Shown here: one piece after another, positions 21,191-33,228 of the stretch | How positions within the stretch are numbered: position 1 is the stretch's first letter | Layout of the letters: each line of letters begins with the position of its first letter | NCBI GenBank assembly: GCA_948474755.1 | Contig: CAOLHI010000073.1 | Location: 744,001-808,000 of the forward strand | Origin: Ctenosaura bakeri | Lineage: Eukaryota > Chordata > Lepidosauria > Squamata > Iguanidae | Direction: 5' to 3' | Length of the DNA: 64,000 nucleotides | Translations under genes and position numbers: made by a program | Notes under the pieces: model-generated | Told to the model about the DNA's origin: nothing | Seen by the model: only the letters and a program-made list of their open reading frames with translations | Database searches by the model: none

Positions 21191-23919
21191 AAACTTATGA
21201 CTGTTCATTTCTCTCCTTCTAAAGTCAAGGTGCCTCTTCTTCTAAAAGTTTTCCCATAACTTTTGAAGGGGTGATATACTCAAAGGTGAGGGGAACAGCT
21301 AATGGGCATACGCATGATCTATCCCAGCTTTCTGGCAAATGTCTAACTGTATCTTTTTTTACAGACATGTGCCTCTCACCATGTTCTTCACCACGTAGTA
21401 CATTGTGAACATTAAAAATATATTTGCCACATTGTATGAAAGAAGTACACAGCCTTTCTGTGTGTTTTCCCCCTGCTGTTCCTATTATTATATAAACCAC
21501 AAAGCTTGTGTTAGTGAAGTTGTTAATGTAGCAAAGCTACTTTCATGCACTAGCCACATGATGCTACTGCCACATCATGAACTAAGCACATACATGTCCA
21601 GTTTTCAGAGCTGATCCTTATATAAAGTTTCTTACGGCTCATTAGGATCTCACAATATGCAGTGCCTATCATCTATCTGTCTGTCTATCTACCTATCTAT
21701 CTATCTATCCATTTTTATTGCAATATTTAAACATCACTGCTGGTCTCTTCTTCAACAGTTAGAAAATCATAAACTTATTTGTGATCTCATACTTTTGAGG
21801 ATTTACATGTACAATCCTTGTTGATTGAACATGACTCCCAAAACCTATATTTTCAGCAAGGCAATGTCCCAACCAAAAGGTTTCTGAGATGCTGCAGATT
21901 GGGGTATGGAAAATGATGTCTGACGTGGTCCCCTCACTGAAGGACAAATTGAAAGGAGCAGCTGTGTCAGGAATTGCTGCCTGCTTTCAATGTGCCCTTG
22001 TTGTCAACAGAGTGCTGCAGAAGTAATTTCCTAGCACCCCAGTCTGTAGTGCCTTGGAAATCCTTTGGCTGGGGTATGGCCTGGCTGAAAAGGTAGTTTT
22101 TGGGAGGCAGCAACAGTTACGATGATGCAGGATCTCAGACTGCCTTTCTATTTCAAGGCAATGGAAAGAAAACAATATAGAATGACAGAATAAAACTGAA
22201 ATAAGGTCTGTTTTAAAAAAATCTCAATAGCAACAGCAGCAGCTTGAAATACACCAGGAAACAGCAGATGAACCAACACTATGACCATGTTGTCCTGCAT
22301 ATTATCATTGGCAGCAGTCAGAGAGGAGCTGGGAGACAGCTGTTGTGCCATGGAGCCAGAAATGAAAGACCAAACCAGGAGGCAGAGGCAATAAACACAG
22401 TGGAAGACTCTAGACATCGAAAGGAACTTAGTGACAGGACAAGCTCTTCAGCACTAGATTGGAAAGCTTCTGTGAATCTGTGGGCTTACTGCCCTCATGC
22501 ATACAACACTGGCCACTCTCTTCTGAATTCTATTCTTCTCAACACTTGCTTTCCTTTTTCTAATTTATTTCTCCACTGATGACAGCTTCCTCTCTTGCAT
22601 AAAGTCCCCATGATCCTCTGGTGGGTCCTAAATATGTAGCAATCACTTGCTTTTAATCAAATTTTGTGTCTTCAGAGGGCTGAATGCAAAGAATGCCACA
22701 CAATGCAGCCAAAGCTGTGCTGTTCTCCCTGGATCACTGTTACCCTCCTTCTCCATCCTACCCTGTTTTCTTTGTCTTTTCTAAGGAGAAAGTGATAACA
22801 ATCAAGGAAGCATTTCCAATTATCTGACGAGGGGAAAAATGTTCCTTCCTCCTTTATACCAAGAGTTTGAATATTTGAGCATTCTTCCGTTATTTTTTAA
22901 ATGGCATCATCATGGAGCAGAGTAACTGAACATCCACATTACTTTAGAGATAAAGGTCCCCTGACTTACAGGTGATTCTCTCTCCTTAATAGTCTGTATT
23001 ACTGAGTTCTCCAGCATTGGTTTTAGATCTGTTCTCTTGCCTTCAATATTATTGCTATTATTAACTTGACTTCTTTTTTGCCTTGAGGAGACCTTGGCTA
23101 TGGGATTATTTTTTTTTTAATCTTTTTCTTGCCAAACAGAAAGTTCCCAAGGAATAACTATATTAAAAATGATTACAGGATTTTGAAAGTAAATCTTAAG
23201 TACAGCTGCCTAATCAGGGTCATTTTAAATGTTATAGTCCCAGGGTGAAGACACTGAAACACATTCGTCCGTGGTGTTGCTCTGCAATTCAGATGTAACT
23301 TTTGAAGGTATCTTTATATATGCGTCTGCTCAAGTCATATCCCACACCCTTGGCTTGCCCTGTGTTGGCTACTGCCCATGATGTCTGATGTTGTCATGGA
23401 GACTTTGAAGGCAAGTCGGCCACTGAGTGCAACAAAAGTCTTTAAACCAACAATTATACCCACAGTATGGGAGCTCCTTTTGGCATCCACTATAGTGACA
23501 GGTAGCTGTAATGTTTAAATTGGCCCTTCGTGCCTTAAAATAGTTGGCTCATGTCATTCATGCTCAGTCTGGCCCCCATTTCATTCCGTAAACATGCTTT
23601 CAAATACCAGCACTGCTGTAAGAGTTACTGATTCAACGAGATCTCAGTTTGTTTGTAACCTACCTGTCATCTCCTGCTAGAGGTCAACTTTCATGGCTAA
23701 ACCTATTTAAATCACACTGTTATAGAGAAAGAACAAGGCAACCTGCTGTGAGATTTACAAAGAACCAGAACTCTATGGCCAGTTGACATTTCCTTAATGC
23801 TATTCTACCTCATAATATATGATGGCTCACCTTCGTCCTAGGTGAAATACAAGCTACATTTTGTGGTTCCTTTCAAAGTGCTGGTCTTGCTCAGTTAATA
23901 ATGGAGCAAGGGATGAAGT
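21191..23919. other. Mostly unique sequence; candidate conserved blocks
   Basis: A (TATC)n tract lies at 21666-21710. The segments 22780-22850 (GTGATAACAATCAAGG) and 23200-23720 look unique and regulatory-like, but I cannot test conservation. A weak palindrome fragment lies near 22240. No gene is recognised. Confidence 0.4.
21666..21710. repeat. (TATC)n / (TGTC)n microsatellite
   Basis: An imperfect tetranucleotide run, TATC with TGTC variants. Confidence 0.9.
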
Positions 23920-24015
23920 CATACAGTCCTCCAGATGTTGTTGGACTGCAATTGCCAGCAGGCCTGGCCTTCATAATCAATCGTAAGAAATGCTGGGAAC
24001 TGCAACATCCTGAGG
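23920..24015. mobile_element. hAT-like MITE fragment
   Basis: GTCCTCCAGATGTTGTTGGA, followed by CTGCAATTGCCAGCA and an inverted counterpart near 23985-24010 (GGGAACTGCAACATCCTGAG), matches the common vertebrate palindromic element built on CCAGATGTTGTTGGACTACA. The hAT assignment is from memory of the family and is tentative. Confidence 0.55.
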
Positions 24016-25098
24016 AGTGCATGATACCCACTCATTTATTAGAGAGAGCTGCACATTTAAAAAATAAGATACTGGATAAAGCTAGATATCAGTCCCAGAA
24101 TTGTAGAAATGGAACTAGATCACATAGTTCCCTTAAACCAACTTCATTGAATGGAAAGGATTTCGCAGTCCTAATCCATCCCTGAAAAATATTAACATAT
24201 CTTTTTTTAAAAAAAAATCTGCAAGAAGAACATAATTTCCAAGTCTTTCTTCCTTTAGGCCAAGTAGCAGACACCCTGGCACATCTTTTCTCATCTCATT
24301 TGTCATGTACTTGTACCAAAGGGAAGGGAGGCATCTGGTATTCTTTACTTAGGATAAAGTGTTAGAATCTTGGCTGTAACCAGACCTTTCCAACTAATGA
24401 TGTCATGTCTGTAGCATCCAGCAGATGCCCATGTCTCTTTGCCGCATTTTCGTGTCTTGATTCCATTTTACAATAGCAGCCAGACACTGCCTGCTGAGCA
24501 TTCTGGCTTAATCATTGCCCCTGTCAGATGTTTAAAGACATACAGCTTTTTGTCTTATGTATGGTAACAACCAAACACTACTAAAGCCACCTGGGCATGT
24601 GGTGCCTGTCTTCGTTATCTTGTAATACAGTCAAAGAGGAGACTTGGTGGGCAGAAATGCCTGCATTGCTTTTAAAATTGGAAGACAAGTCTGGATTGAG
24701 AAAATGAACTTCCAAGTTGGTGGCCACACTTCTATACTGCTTCTTGTCATGTTGGTGAACAAGCAGAAATCAGTGTCAACAGCCATGCCCAAAATGAGGC
24801 TCCAAACTAAATGCTTTTACTTCATTCAATTTCTACTTACATCTTAACTTGCCTCTAGGAATACCAAAGTTTCATGTTAAGGAAAGCTACCAGGATTCAG
24901 TGGCTAGACAAACAAAGGGATTTTAAAAGGTTTAAGTCTCAAGAGAAACTAACACTGATATATTTCTCTATCCTTTCTGTACCCAAACTAGATGTTTGAC
25001 AAAAGATGCACAGTTCTTAATATTATGTAACAACAGTGGCCCAGAACCTCCTGAGGGCAAGGGCAAGTTAAATTAGTTGGAGCCTTTGAGCAGTTTGA
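24016..25098. other. Unique sequence
   Basis: No gene or repeat is recognised. The tract 24380-24600 is repeat-free and could be conserved noncoding DNA. Confidence 0.35.
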
Positions 25099-25493
25099 GG
25101 CCCTTTCCACACCTTACCTTCTCATGTCATCCTCTGGTCACGATCCCAGCAGCACTTCTGTCAGGAAGGGAGCACAACAGGAACACTCCCCTCCAACTGG
25201 ACCAGCTCCCTGTGGAAGGGAGCACGATGGACACACCTCTTCCTTCTGCAGTGCAGCTGGGCACTTTCTGATGCTGTGCTGGGGCAGGAAGTGCCTCTGT
25301 TCTGCTTCTGAACCTTCCACAGGGCAGGTAAGTGCAGGGTGGTCATGCAATTGGGGAGTCTTTGATAGAGAAAACCCATAAATTATTTACTCTGCAATCA
25401 TGCTGGCTGGTGACAAGAGAAGGATGAGAAGCATCGCTGTCCCACTCCTCTCCCATCCCCATACTGGGATGAGAGCCTTCTGAGGAAAGGGCC
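25099..25493 (+). mobile_element. Non-autonomous DNA transposon (copy Z3)
   Basis: The termini are GGCCCTTTCCACACC and GAGGAAAGGGCC, with a perfect TGA duplication (25096-25098 and 25494-25496). A perfect splice-donor motif, CAGGTAAGT, lies at 25325-25333. The length is 395 bp. Confidence 0.93.
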
Positions 25494-25752
25494 TGAAATG
25501 AGGTCTACCTTCTGCTCATGTGTAACCAATTCTAGGAGTGGTGACCTATAAATTAAATAAAATGGATGAATAAATAAAAAAAAAGCAAACAAAGTGAAAT
25601 AGCAGAAAAGAAATCTTAATGTGTGAACCCATGCAGATTCCTTGAGAATAACAGCTTGATGAATCTTTACTCAATTACTCAAGTAACACACAAAATGCTG
25701 GCATCTCAGAAGTTTCAGAAAGCAACTGAGGCAGAAGAGGAGGCAAGACACC
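25494..25752. other. Unassigned sequence
   Basis: No feature is recognised apart from a short A run near 25576. Confidence 0.3.
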
Positions 25753-25837
25753 CTTCCTTCCTTCCTTCCTTCCTTCCTTCCTTCCTTCCTTCCTTCCTTC
25801 CTTCCTTCCTTCCTTCCTTCCTCCCTCCCTTCCTTCA
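25753..25837. repeat. (TTCC)n microsatellite, ~85 bp
   Basis: About 20 units of CCTT with CCTCC variants at the end. It produces the repeating PSFL and KEGR reading frames. Confidence 0.97.
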
Positions 25838-27789
25838 GCACTGGGCCCCTAGCCACTAAAGGGGCAGGAGTAATTGCATCAGTTGAACCACTGATAATCT
25901 AGCCCTGCCCAGGAGACCTAGGTCTCTGACAGGGGACCTCATCAGCATCGACTAGAGATGTAACTTAACATGATTTATTCCTTCACATCAATATTGCATA
26001 GGGGGTGGTACAGAAGCATATAGCGGTAAATATAAAATCAGTTGAGAAAGACAAGATGCAGAAGAGTATGGGCTTTGCTCAAGATATACACTAGGCATAA
26101 TTCTGAAAGAAAATATGTACCAAACTCTGAAGGATTGGGATTAGAAATGAAGGGCTTTTTTGTTTGTTTGGTTGGTTGGTTGGTTGGGTTGGGTTGGTTT
26201 TTTTCTCTGCCAGGTGTAAGTCATTATGATGTGGATGGCATAATCTGGATTTTATGCAGCTAAAAGAGAATTGTAGACATATAGTTGTATACTGGAAATA
26301 TATTGCTGGGAAATTTTTTAAAAAATTGTCATTGCAAAATACCTTTTGTTTGCCTGTTTTGCTTCATTAATATTTTCTTTTCTGAGAATACAGTTTCTCA
26401 CCCAGCCATTTTACTCTCACAACAACCCTGTTGACATGTGTAAACTTACCCAATTTGCTCCATGGCAGAGCAGGGCGTTGAGGCTGGCTCCTTTGCAGAG
26501 CTTAGAGAAGAGATGGGTTTGGACAAGATGTAGTCTAAAAGGTAACATATCCAGGCACTGTACTCTCAATCCAAGTCCACTGTTCTCACCTTTGATTGTA
26601 GATCTTCACAACAGCACAAACAGCTGAAATCTAGTTTGAGCATCTCAGTTTTGGTCCAGTTCAACCTGAACAATGTCTAGGTCAAAAATGAATGAGTCCC
26701 AAGAGGGTTAAATATAATATGATTAAATATCCTGAACAAAAGAGCCTTGCCTTGCTTCAAATGAATAGAAGAACCGTGAAAAGACAATTAAGCAAGTTAT
26801 TGTTATTGATGTTTTAATCTGATTTTTCCCCCAATTCAGCAGCTGTAAAAACATTACAGAAATGCAGACAAAACTGTCTGGAGAACAAGAGGAGAAAAAG
26901 GGGGCTTGGGAAACCAAGTATTGAATTATGTGGATAAAGATGCATGCAGAGATGACTCACCCTCTCTTTGGAGTCTTTTTTGTCAGAAAAGTAGGGAAGA
27001 CATTATTTCAGTCAATAAACCTGAATAATGATATTATCACCTGATCATTGTTATTAGGGAGCCTATGCACTTTAGTGAAAGTTGCTTCCACTGCTTCTCA
27101 CCCAGTCTCAGCAGAGGCTGGGTAAGAAAGCCTACCCTTTATTCGACTCAGCCAAAGCTACACAAGCATTAGTGAGTACAGTATACTGACTTCTGGGGAA
27201 TATAGTTGGAAAGCAACATTATTGTAGTGTCAGTACAATGTTGACAATAGCTTAAATGCTGGGGGTGGTTATAGAACATGCTGGTTCAAATTCCCACATA
27301 GCACTGAGGCTCACGGAGCATTCTTGGTCACTCAGTAATCTCTGCTCCAGTAGCTATAAAGAGAAAACCCCACTATAAACTCCTGGGAGGAATGGTGGAA
27401 TACAGTGTTAATTCAAGAGTTTGGATGCTGGACTCACATTCAAAATACAGCTTTAAACTGGTAAATCCTGCACTTTTTTATTAATGTGTTTTTAAATAGT
27501 TTTTATTTTATTTTATTTTCAGTTTGTTTTAATACTGTGATCTGTTTAATGTTGTCTTGATATTATCATTATTGTGCTTTTATTTACCTCTGTTTTTTCA
27601 ATCTGTTTTCAGTCCCAGTGTGAGGTGCAGTGGGTGAAGACAAAGGAAGCTGGATAAAAATTAAGCCAAACATGATGAAATACAACACATTTTTGAATCT
27701 CATCATATCCTATAGATGTTCTCACTAGAACAGATCCCAAAGTATAAAGATATATCATTGAATACTAAAGTTAGGCTTGTCCATGCCAT
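25838..27789. other. Mostly unique sequence
   Basis: A GGTT/GGTTT-rich run lies at about 26166-26206. The piece 26400-26480 weakly resembles a minus-strand tRNA-type SINE middle, and 27470-27660 is T-rich and resembles an L2 tail. Neither is firm enough to list separately. Confidence 0.35.
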
Positions 27790-28172
27790 CATATTTCCAG
27801 TTTCTATAGTCGTAAAAGCTGGACAGTGAAGAAAGGTGATAAGACAAAAATCAACTCATTTGAAATGTGGTGGTGGACAAGAGTTCAACAGATATCATGG
27901 ACTAGAAACCAAGATGACTAAATTGAGGCTATTGTACTTTGGACAGATTAAGTGAGAAGACAATAGATCACTAGAAAAGACAATAATGCTTGGTAAGATA
28001 GAAGGCAGTAGGAAAAGAGGAAGACAGCATTACAGATGGATAAACTGAACCAAGGAAGTCATGTCCCTAAGTCTGCAAGACCTGAGCAGGGCTATTAATG
28101 GAAGAGTGAGTTGGCGATCTCTCATTGAGAAGATTGGCATAAGTCACAGCTGACTTGACAGCAGTTAACAAC
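27790..28172 (+). pseudogene. Bov-B/RTE LINE 3' end
   Basis: The plus strand carries a broken frame with the end of RTE-type ORF2: SWTVKK (from the YGSECWT-like block), EMWWWTRVQQISWT, and later nucleotide blocks for the SLEK..MLGK..G.RKRGR.... segment at about 27970-28030. It ends with CATAAGTCACAGCTGACTTGACAG, the Bov-B 3' tail shared with the Sauria SINEs. Several stops and deletions make it inactive. Bov-B enzymes are the presumed movers of the SINEs here. Confidence 0.85.
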
Positions 28173-28309
28173 AACCCATTGGATTTAGGCCCCTGTGGGC
28201 ATTCATTTGTACAACTCCTGTGTGAAGGACAAAGCCATCATATCCTAAAGCTGCTTCCCCGCAAACCCTTGCATTGAGCAGGTTCCCAGCAGCCTACCTC
28301 CAAGCCTTC
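28173..28309. other. Unassigned sequence
   Basis: No feature is recognised. Confidence 0.3.
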
Positions 28310-28535
28310 TAGACTGGGTCAGTATGGTGTGTGTATGAGAGAGATTTCTCTTAGAAAATCTAAGCTCAGGTCCCCAGTGAGCTATGATAGATACTGAGTG
28401 ACCTTGGACTGACCACTTTCTCTTATCTCGACTTATCTCACAAGCTAATCATTGTAAGAACAGGAGCAAAGTCTTAACCTTGAGCTCATTGGTAGAGAGA
28501 CAGGATATAAATGTAACTCATAAATAAATATATAT
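28310..28535 (+). mobile_element. tRNA-type SINE, second family
   Basis: A degenerate tRNA-like head is followed by GTGACCTTGGACTGACCACT, then CTTGAGCTCATTGGTAGAGA and a tail GGATATAAATGTAACTCATAAATAAATA. The tail ending (GGRTATAAAT...AATAAATAAATA) differs from the Bov-B tail and resembles CR1/L2-type ends. It is related to 33004-33228 and 46025-46225. Confidence 0.65.
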
Positions 28536-28986
28536 TTACATGGTACTTCTTATCTACTGTTTTGAATTTGATCTTACTTAGACATTTTGGAAACTTGCAA
28601 CCTGAGGAGGAACTGCTTGTGCCCAATCTGTGCTGAGTGACTGAGAGATGTCTACAGTACATCCCAAAATGCTCCAAGTCCATCCAATTCTCACTTGGTG
28701 TCATGCTGGACAGCTGCCACTGGCCCACACAGGTATCAGTGATAAATAAACACTGCTTTTGGCAAGAAGAGCTTGTTCTTCAACCCACCAGCTGAGTCTT
28801 CTATGAATAGCAGTCTATCGTCCTCACAGCTGGAGCCTCAGGGAATCCATTCATCATCATCATGCCGCTTCCTCAGCTTTTGGAACAGCCTCGCTTAGCT
28901 TGCCCCAGTTTGCAAGCTTCCTGTTTTCCACAATACATCCAGCCTTTAATCTGCTTCTGCCCAGCTTCTGAATTAGATGCCAGATA
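28536..28986. other. Unassigned sequence
   Basis: No feature is recognised. Confidence 0.35.
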
Positions 28987-29011
28987 CGTGTGTGTGTGTG
29001 TGTGTGTGTGT
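28987..29011. repeat. (GT)n microsatellite
   Basis: An uninterrupted GT run of about 12 units. Confidence 0.95.
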
Positions 29012-30238
29012 TTATGGCATCATCATCAGAAATACTCCTAGCAAACTCCATGCTTCAGATGGTGCTGCTTCTGTAGCTAAAATGGCACAGCCAGGGGGTA
29101 GTATCGGAATACTTGGGGAACAGAAAGTTTTGCAGAAGCAGAAAAAATAGTAAAGATTTTAAAACATCCCTAGCTGAGTCCATGAAAACTCATGCAATGA
29201 AAAATGACATTCTCAATGGTCACAGAATACTGAATGTCTCTTATGGGTGAGGGAGGGGTGAAAACTAGGATGAGTTGACAACAAGTCTATAATCAACCTG
29301 GACATCACTTTGCTGAGTATATCATGCCAAGGAAAATTCGCTTAGCTTTTCAGCATCTATCCTCCAAGTTTCTCCAAATTACAGCTTAGGTTGATAAAGA
29401 AAAACCCACCACTATGGTGAGGCTATGTGAGTTGAGCAAACCCATAATTCCATGAGTGCTGAACAGGGTCAGCTCAAGGAACTTTGTGACATGTGGCAGA
29501 CAACAAATACCCCCACACACACTTCACAAAGTATTTGATACCTAAAGTAGAAAATCTCACAGACACTTTTTCTTCTTCCTGGTAGTAAACATTCAACAAT
29601 AATAAATTAAATAGCTAAAACATTGATTTCTCTTTCTCAAGATTTAGAATTAACTACCTGTTGCTGTTGACTCACTCTAAGGTGGGGTCAGCCCTGTAGA
29701 AGGTATATATTCAGGGATAGCTGTGTTAACCATGCAGCAAAATACAACAAAATCCAAACTCCACAAAAGAGTGATACATTTATTGGCTAACCAAAACTCA
29801 TAAAATACATTAGTCACAAAGAAGTGTTTGTTGGTTTATTTATTAAATTTGGATCTTGACTTTTTGAGTCTCAAAGTGATTAGATATACGGTAACAAAAG
29901 TGAAATTAAAAAAAAACCAATTTGAACATAAAAACAGATTTCAAAACCACAATTACAAATAGATCAATAATAATTTTTTAAAAAGAAAAGAAGTAACACC
30001 AGTCAATCAGTTAAAACCCCTCAGTGGTACCCAATTCAAATGCCAAAGGGCCATCTGAATAAAAAGGACCTGCTGGCAGAAGGTCAATAGGCTATCCTAG
30101 TTCCCTTCAACAAACACTATTGCAGCAACCACCATTAAGATTCTCCCCCATGTCCCTAGCAGACATGCTTCTGAGGATGATGGGGCTTAAAGGAAGGGCT
30201 GCTTCAGAAATCATAAAGTCCAGGCCAGCTTCAGACAA
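29012..30238. other. Unassigned; contains a probable old repeat
   Basis: The piece 29820-30090 (TTTATTTATTAAATTTGGATC ... AAAGGACCTGCTGGCAGAAGG) resembles a diverged LINE/SINE tail in minus orientation, but I cannot name the family. The rest shows nothing recognisable. Confidence 0.35.
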
Positions 30239-30425
30239 CTTGTTGTGTGCTTTAAGTTCTTTCTGACTTATGACAATCCTAAAGTGAACCATGGAATTTT
30301 CTGGGGCTGAGAATGTGTGACGCACCCAAGATCACTGGCTGGGTTTCCATGTCCAAGCGGGGAATCAAACTCTGGTCTCCAGGGTTGTCATCCAGTGCTC
30401 AGATCACTACACCACACTGGTTCTC
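30239..30425 (-). mobile_element. Sauria-type SINE
   Basis: Read on the minus strand: head CCAGTGTGGTGTAGTGATCT, box B near 30362-30372 (complement of GGGAATCAAACTC), TCACTGGC...CCAAG middle with part deleted, and a Bov-B tail (complement of TCTGACTTATGACAATCCTA). It ends at TTGTTGTGTG, the complement of the CACACAACAA tail. Confidence 0.88.
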
Positions 30426-30619
30426 ACAAGTTTATAATCCAAGTGTATACATCATCATCATAAACAATTCTTTGAATTGTGCCTGGAGATCAGTGAAACT
30501 GTCAATGAAGTTACCAGTTTCAGTGTCACTAAAGCTATCAGTGAAGCTGTTAAAACAAGGGAGATTCCCTATAAACTTCACCGGAAGTAAAGTGAAGGAA
30601 GAACAGCCTGGAAAAGTTA
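30426..30619. other. Unassigned sequence
   Basis: An imperfect short direct repeat around GTCAATGAAGTTACCAGTTT / CTATCAGTGAAGCTGTT (30495-30555) is present. Nothing else is recognised. Confidence 0.3.
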
Positions 30620-30745
30620 CTTTCTTGAAGTACAATTCCCAGAACTTTTCCTTCCACCTGGCCAGCATAATCATGCTTTCTTGGGGGTTCTAGGAGTTAT
30701 AGTCCAAGCAAACAGTGTTTCCAGGCTCTGGAAAGGTGGGGAAAA
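30620..30745. mobile_element. Palindromic hAT-like MITE fragment
   Basis: AAAGTTACTTTCTTGAAGTACAATTCCCAGAA at the left pairs with GGTTCTAGGAGTTATAGTCC...GTGTTTCCAGGCTCTGG at the right, around a GGCCAGCATAATCATG centre. This is the layout of the common palindromic element with TGGCCAGCATGG in its middle. Confidence 0.5.
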
Positions 30746-30829
30746 GGAAGATGTGTACATGTAGATTTGCCTGTATCTTCCTTAACAGATCCTATGCTAG
30801 GAGAAGGGTGGGATAAAAAATAAATATAT

Positions 30830-30872
30830 AAGTGAGTAAGTAAGTAGGTAAATAAATAAATAAATAAATAAA
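30830..30872. repeat. (AAAT)n tail-like microsatellite
   Basis: GTAAGTAAGTAGGTAAATAAATAAAT run, preceded by GGGTGGGATAAAAAATAAATA. This suggests it grew from the tail of a SINE of the second family. Confidence 0.8.
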
Positions 30873-31014
30873 ATTGACAGTGACAATTTGGGTAATCATA
30901 GGGATGGAGGGTTGGAGGGTTGCAGACTAAGCAGTACAGATTCATTTTTGGGTGGGTTTAAGTTTCAGGGGGATTATCATGTGGCTCAAGACTTCACCAC
31001 TTGAGTGCTCTGCT

Positions 31015-33003
31015 CAGTAGAGGATCTCCAGCTGCAGCATTCCCAGTAGGTAGCTGTCCAGCCTTTTTCTGAAGACATCCCAAGAAAGAGACCTCAGCAC
31101 TCTCTGGGCCATTAGTTCTATTGCAGAACTGTTCTTACGATCAAGAAATTATTTTTAATATTCAGTTGAAAGCTGCTGTTCCATAGTTTAAAACCATTAG
31201 ATCTGGCCCTGCTGTCTGAGGCAGCAAAGAACAAGCCTCCTCTTTGTGGCAGCCCTTGAGGTTTTTAAAGAGTGCAGTTATGTCACCCCTCCAACTTTTC
31301 TTCACCCAACTAGCATTCCCAAGTCCTTCAACCTCTCATCATATATTTTGTTCTCCATAACTTTAATCATCTTTGCTGCCCATCTCTGAACTCACTCCAA
31401 CTTGTTTATATCCTTCTTAAAATGAGGTTTCTAGAACTGAATGCAGTACTACAGATGAAACCTGGCTAGTGCAGAATACTGTGGGATTGTTACTTCCCTC
31501 AACTGGGAAACTGTGCTTATATTAATGCAGGCTAAAATAGCATTTGCCTTTTTGCTGCAGCACCACACTCTTGGTTCATGTTCAATTTATGGTCAACGTG
31601 CAGTACTACTGGGCCAAGTATTCCCCTTCCTATTCCTGTGCATTTGGTTTGTGGCCTAAATGTAGAATTGTGCATTAGTCTCTATTCACTTTCATTTTAT
31701 TAATTTCAGTCCTGTTTTCTAGTTTATCTAGGTCCTTTTGAATTCTTTTCCCATCTTCCAATACATTAGCCACCCCTCTCAGTTTTGTGTCATCTGCAAA
31801 CTTGATAAGGATTCCCTTCATCCTGTCATCTAAATCATTGATACAAAATGTGTAATGGCCCTGGGACAGAACCTTGAGGCACTCTGCTCAAGACTTCCTT
31901 CCAGTCTGAAGCACAGCCATTGATGATAACTCTTTGAGCATAGTTTTCCAACCACATATGGGTCTATCTGACAGTGTTTCCATCTATTCCACATTTAATC
32001 AATTTGCTAATCAAAATATTACATGGAACCATATCAAATGATTTTCTGAAATCCAGATAAATGACATTTGCAGCATTCCCACCATCTACTAAACTACTCA
32101 CCTGATCAAAAACGATATAACAAACCCATCGTGGCTCCTATTGATCATGGCACCATCATCAAGATACTTGCAAACAGACTCCTGTATAATCCATTATAAC
32201 ATTTTTCCTGGTATTAAAGTCAGATTGACTGATCTATAGTTTCTTGGATCTTTTTTGCCTTTTTCATTAAGAGAGAGACAAGGTTTGCCCTTCTCCGGGT
32301 CTCTGGCACTTCATTTTCTCTCCAACTTTTCTCAGAAATGTTGACAACTGGTTCAGAGAGTATATCACCATGTTCCTTCAGTACTTAAGGACACATTTCA
32401 ACTGGCCCTGGAGATCTGAAGTCATGTAGGTTACTGGGTAATTTCTGAATAGCTCCCTATCAATCTTGATTTGCAATCCAGATCTCTTGCCAAGACCTCT
32501 GCTGCTATATGGAAGCACACAGTTCTCTTTTGGAGACAAAACTGAAGCAAAACTGGTATTGGGTAGTTCTGCCTTTTCATTATGATTTGTTAGCATTTTA
32601 CTGAACAGCAACCCCAGTGCCTGTTTGGTCATTCTCTTGTCTCCAATGTATCTGAATAACCCCTTTTTGTTGCTCCTAGCCAGTCTCAGCTCATTCTGAA
32701 CTTCTTTTTTTTTAATCCTGGTCCTATAAGCATGGGCTACACTTCTATATTCATGCTTGGTGATTCGCCTTCTCTCCATTCTTTATATGTACTCTTTTTT
32801 CTTTTCACTTCCTCCTTGAGTTTGCTGTGTAGCCTCATTGGATTTTTCATATGTTTTCCTTTTTTCCCTCTTCCATGGGATTGTTTGTGATTGTGATTTT
32901 TGCATCTCCTTCAAGACCTCCAGCCCTTGTTGGGTGTTGTTTTCCTTTAGTATGTCTAGCCATGGGATTCCACCCAGTACTTCCCTGAATCAGCTTTCCT
33001 GAA
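31015..33003 (-). pseudogene. CR1/L3 LINE ORF2 reverse transcriptase region to 3' end
   Basis: On the minus strand, from 33003 downward, the DNA starts in the linker between endonuclease and reverse transcriptase (GATTTCAGGAAAGCTGATTC, a DFRKAD motif). It then has an open stretch at 32378-32779 with NELRLARSNKKGLFRYIGDK and EKAELPNTSFASVLSP (CR1 KKGFFRYI..K and NAFFASVFT blocks). It continues through the RT core and 3' part, with CTGGATTTCAGAAAATCATTTG (near 32037-32058) and CAGTTCTAGAAACCTCATTTTA (31415-31436). Many stops and frameshifts are present. It is a diverged family, so L3/CR1 is safer than a subfamily name. The 5' part appears at 34940-37300. Confidence 0.88.
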
Positions 33004-33228
33004 ATCGAAGAATCAGACTAGAGAACTCATGTCCAAATCTCCATTTGGCTATAACTCTCATTGAATTATCCTAGGCCAACCACTGTTTCTTGGCCCAGCT
33101 TCCACCATAAATTTTTTATAAGGGAAAGTGGTTGCCTGTGTCTATGAATGAGAGAAGAACAATGTGTGCTGCACCAAGCCCACTGGGGCCCACTGGAGAT
33201 GGGGAAAATAAATATAATAAATAAGTTT
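33004..33228 (+). mobile_element. tRNA-type SINE, second family, diverged
   Basis: AAATCTCCATTTGGCTATAA, then CCTAGGCCAACCACTGTTTC, then GGGCCCACTGGAGATGG, with a tail of AAATAAATATAATAAATAAG. The block order matches 28310-28535. It abuts the broken end of the CR1/L3 element. Confidence 0.55.

Noticed and set aside
25623..25859. Frames with repeating PSFL or KEGR
   Set aside because: They are translations of the (TTCC)n microsatellite.
26400..26480. A minus-strand SINE or MIR-like middle segment
   Set aside because: Only a short stretch (CTCACAACAACCCTGT) matches; head and tail cannot be found.
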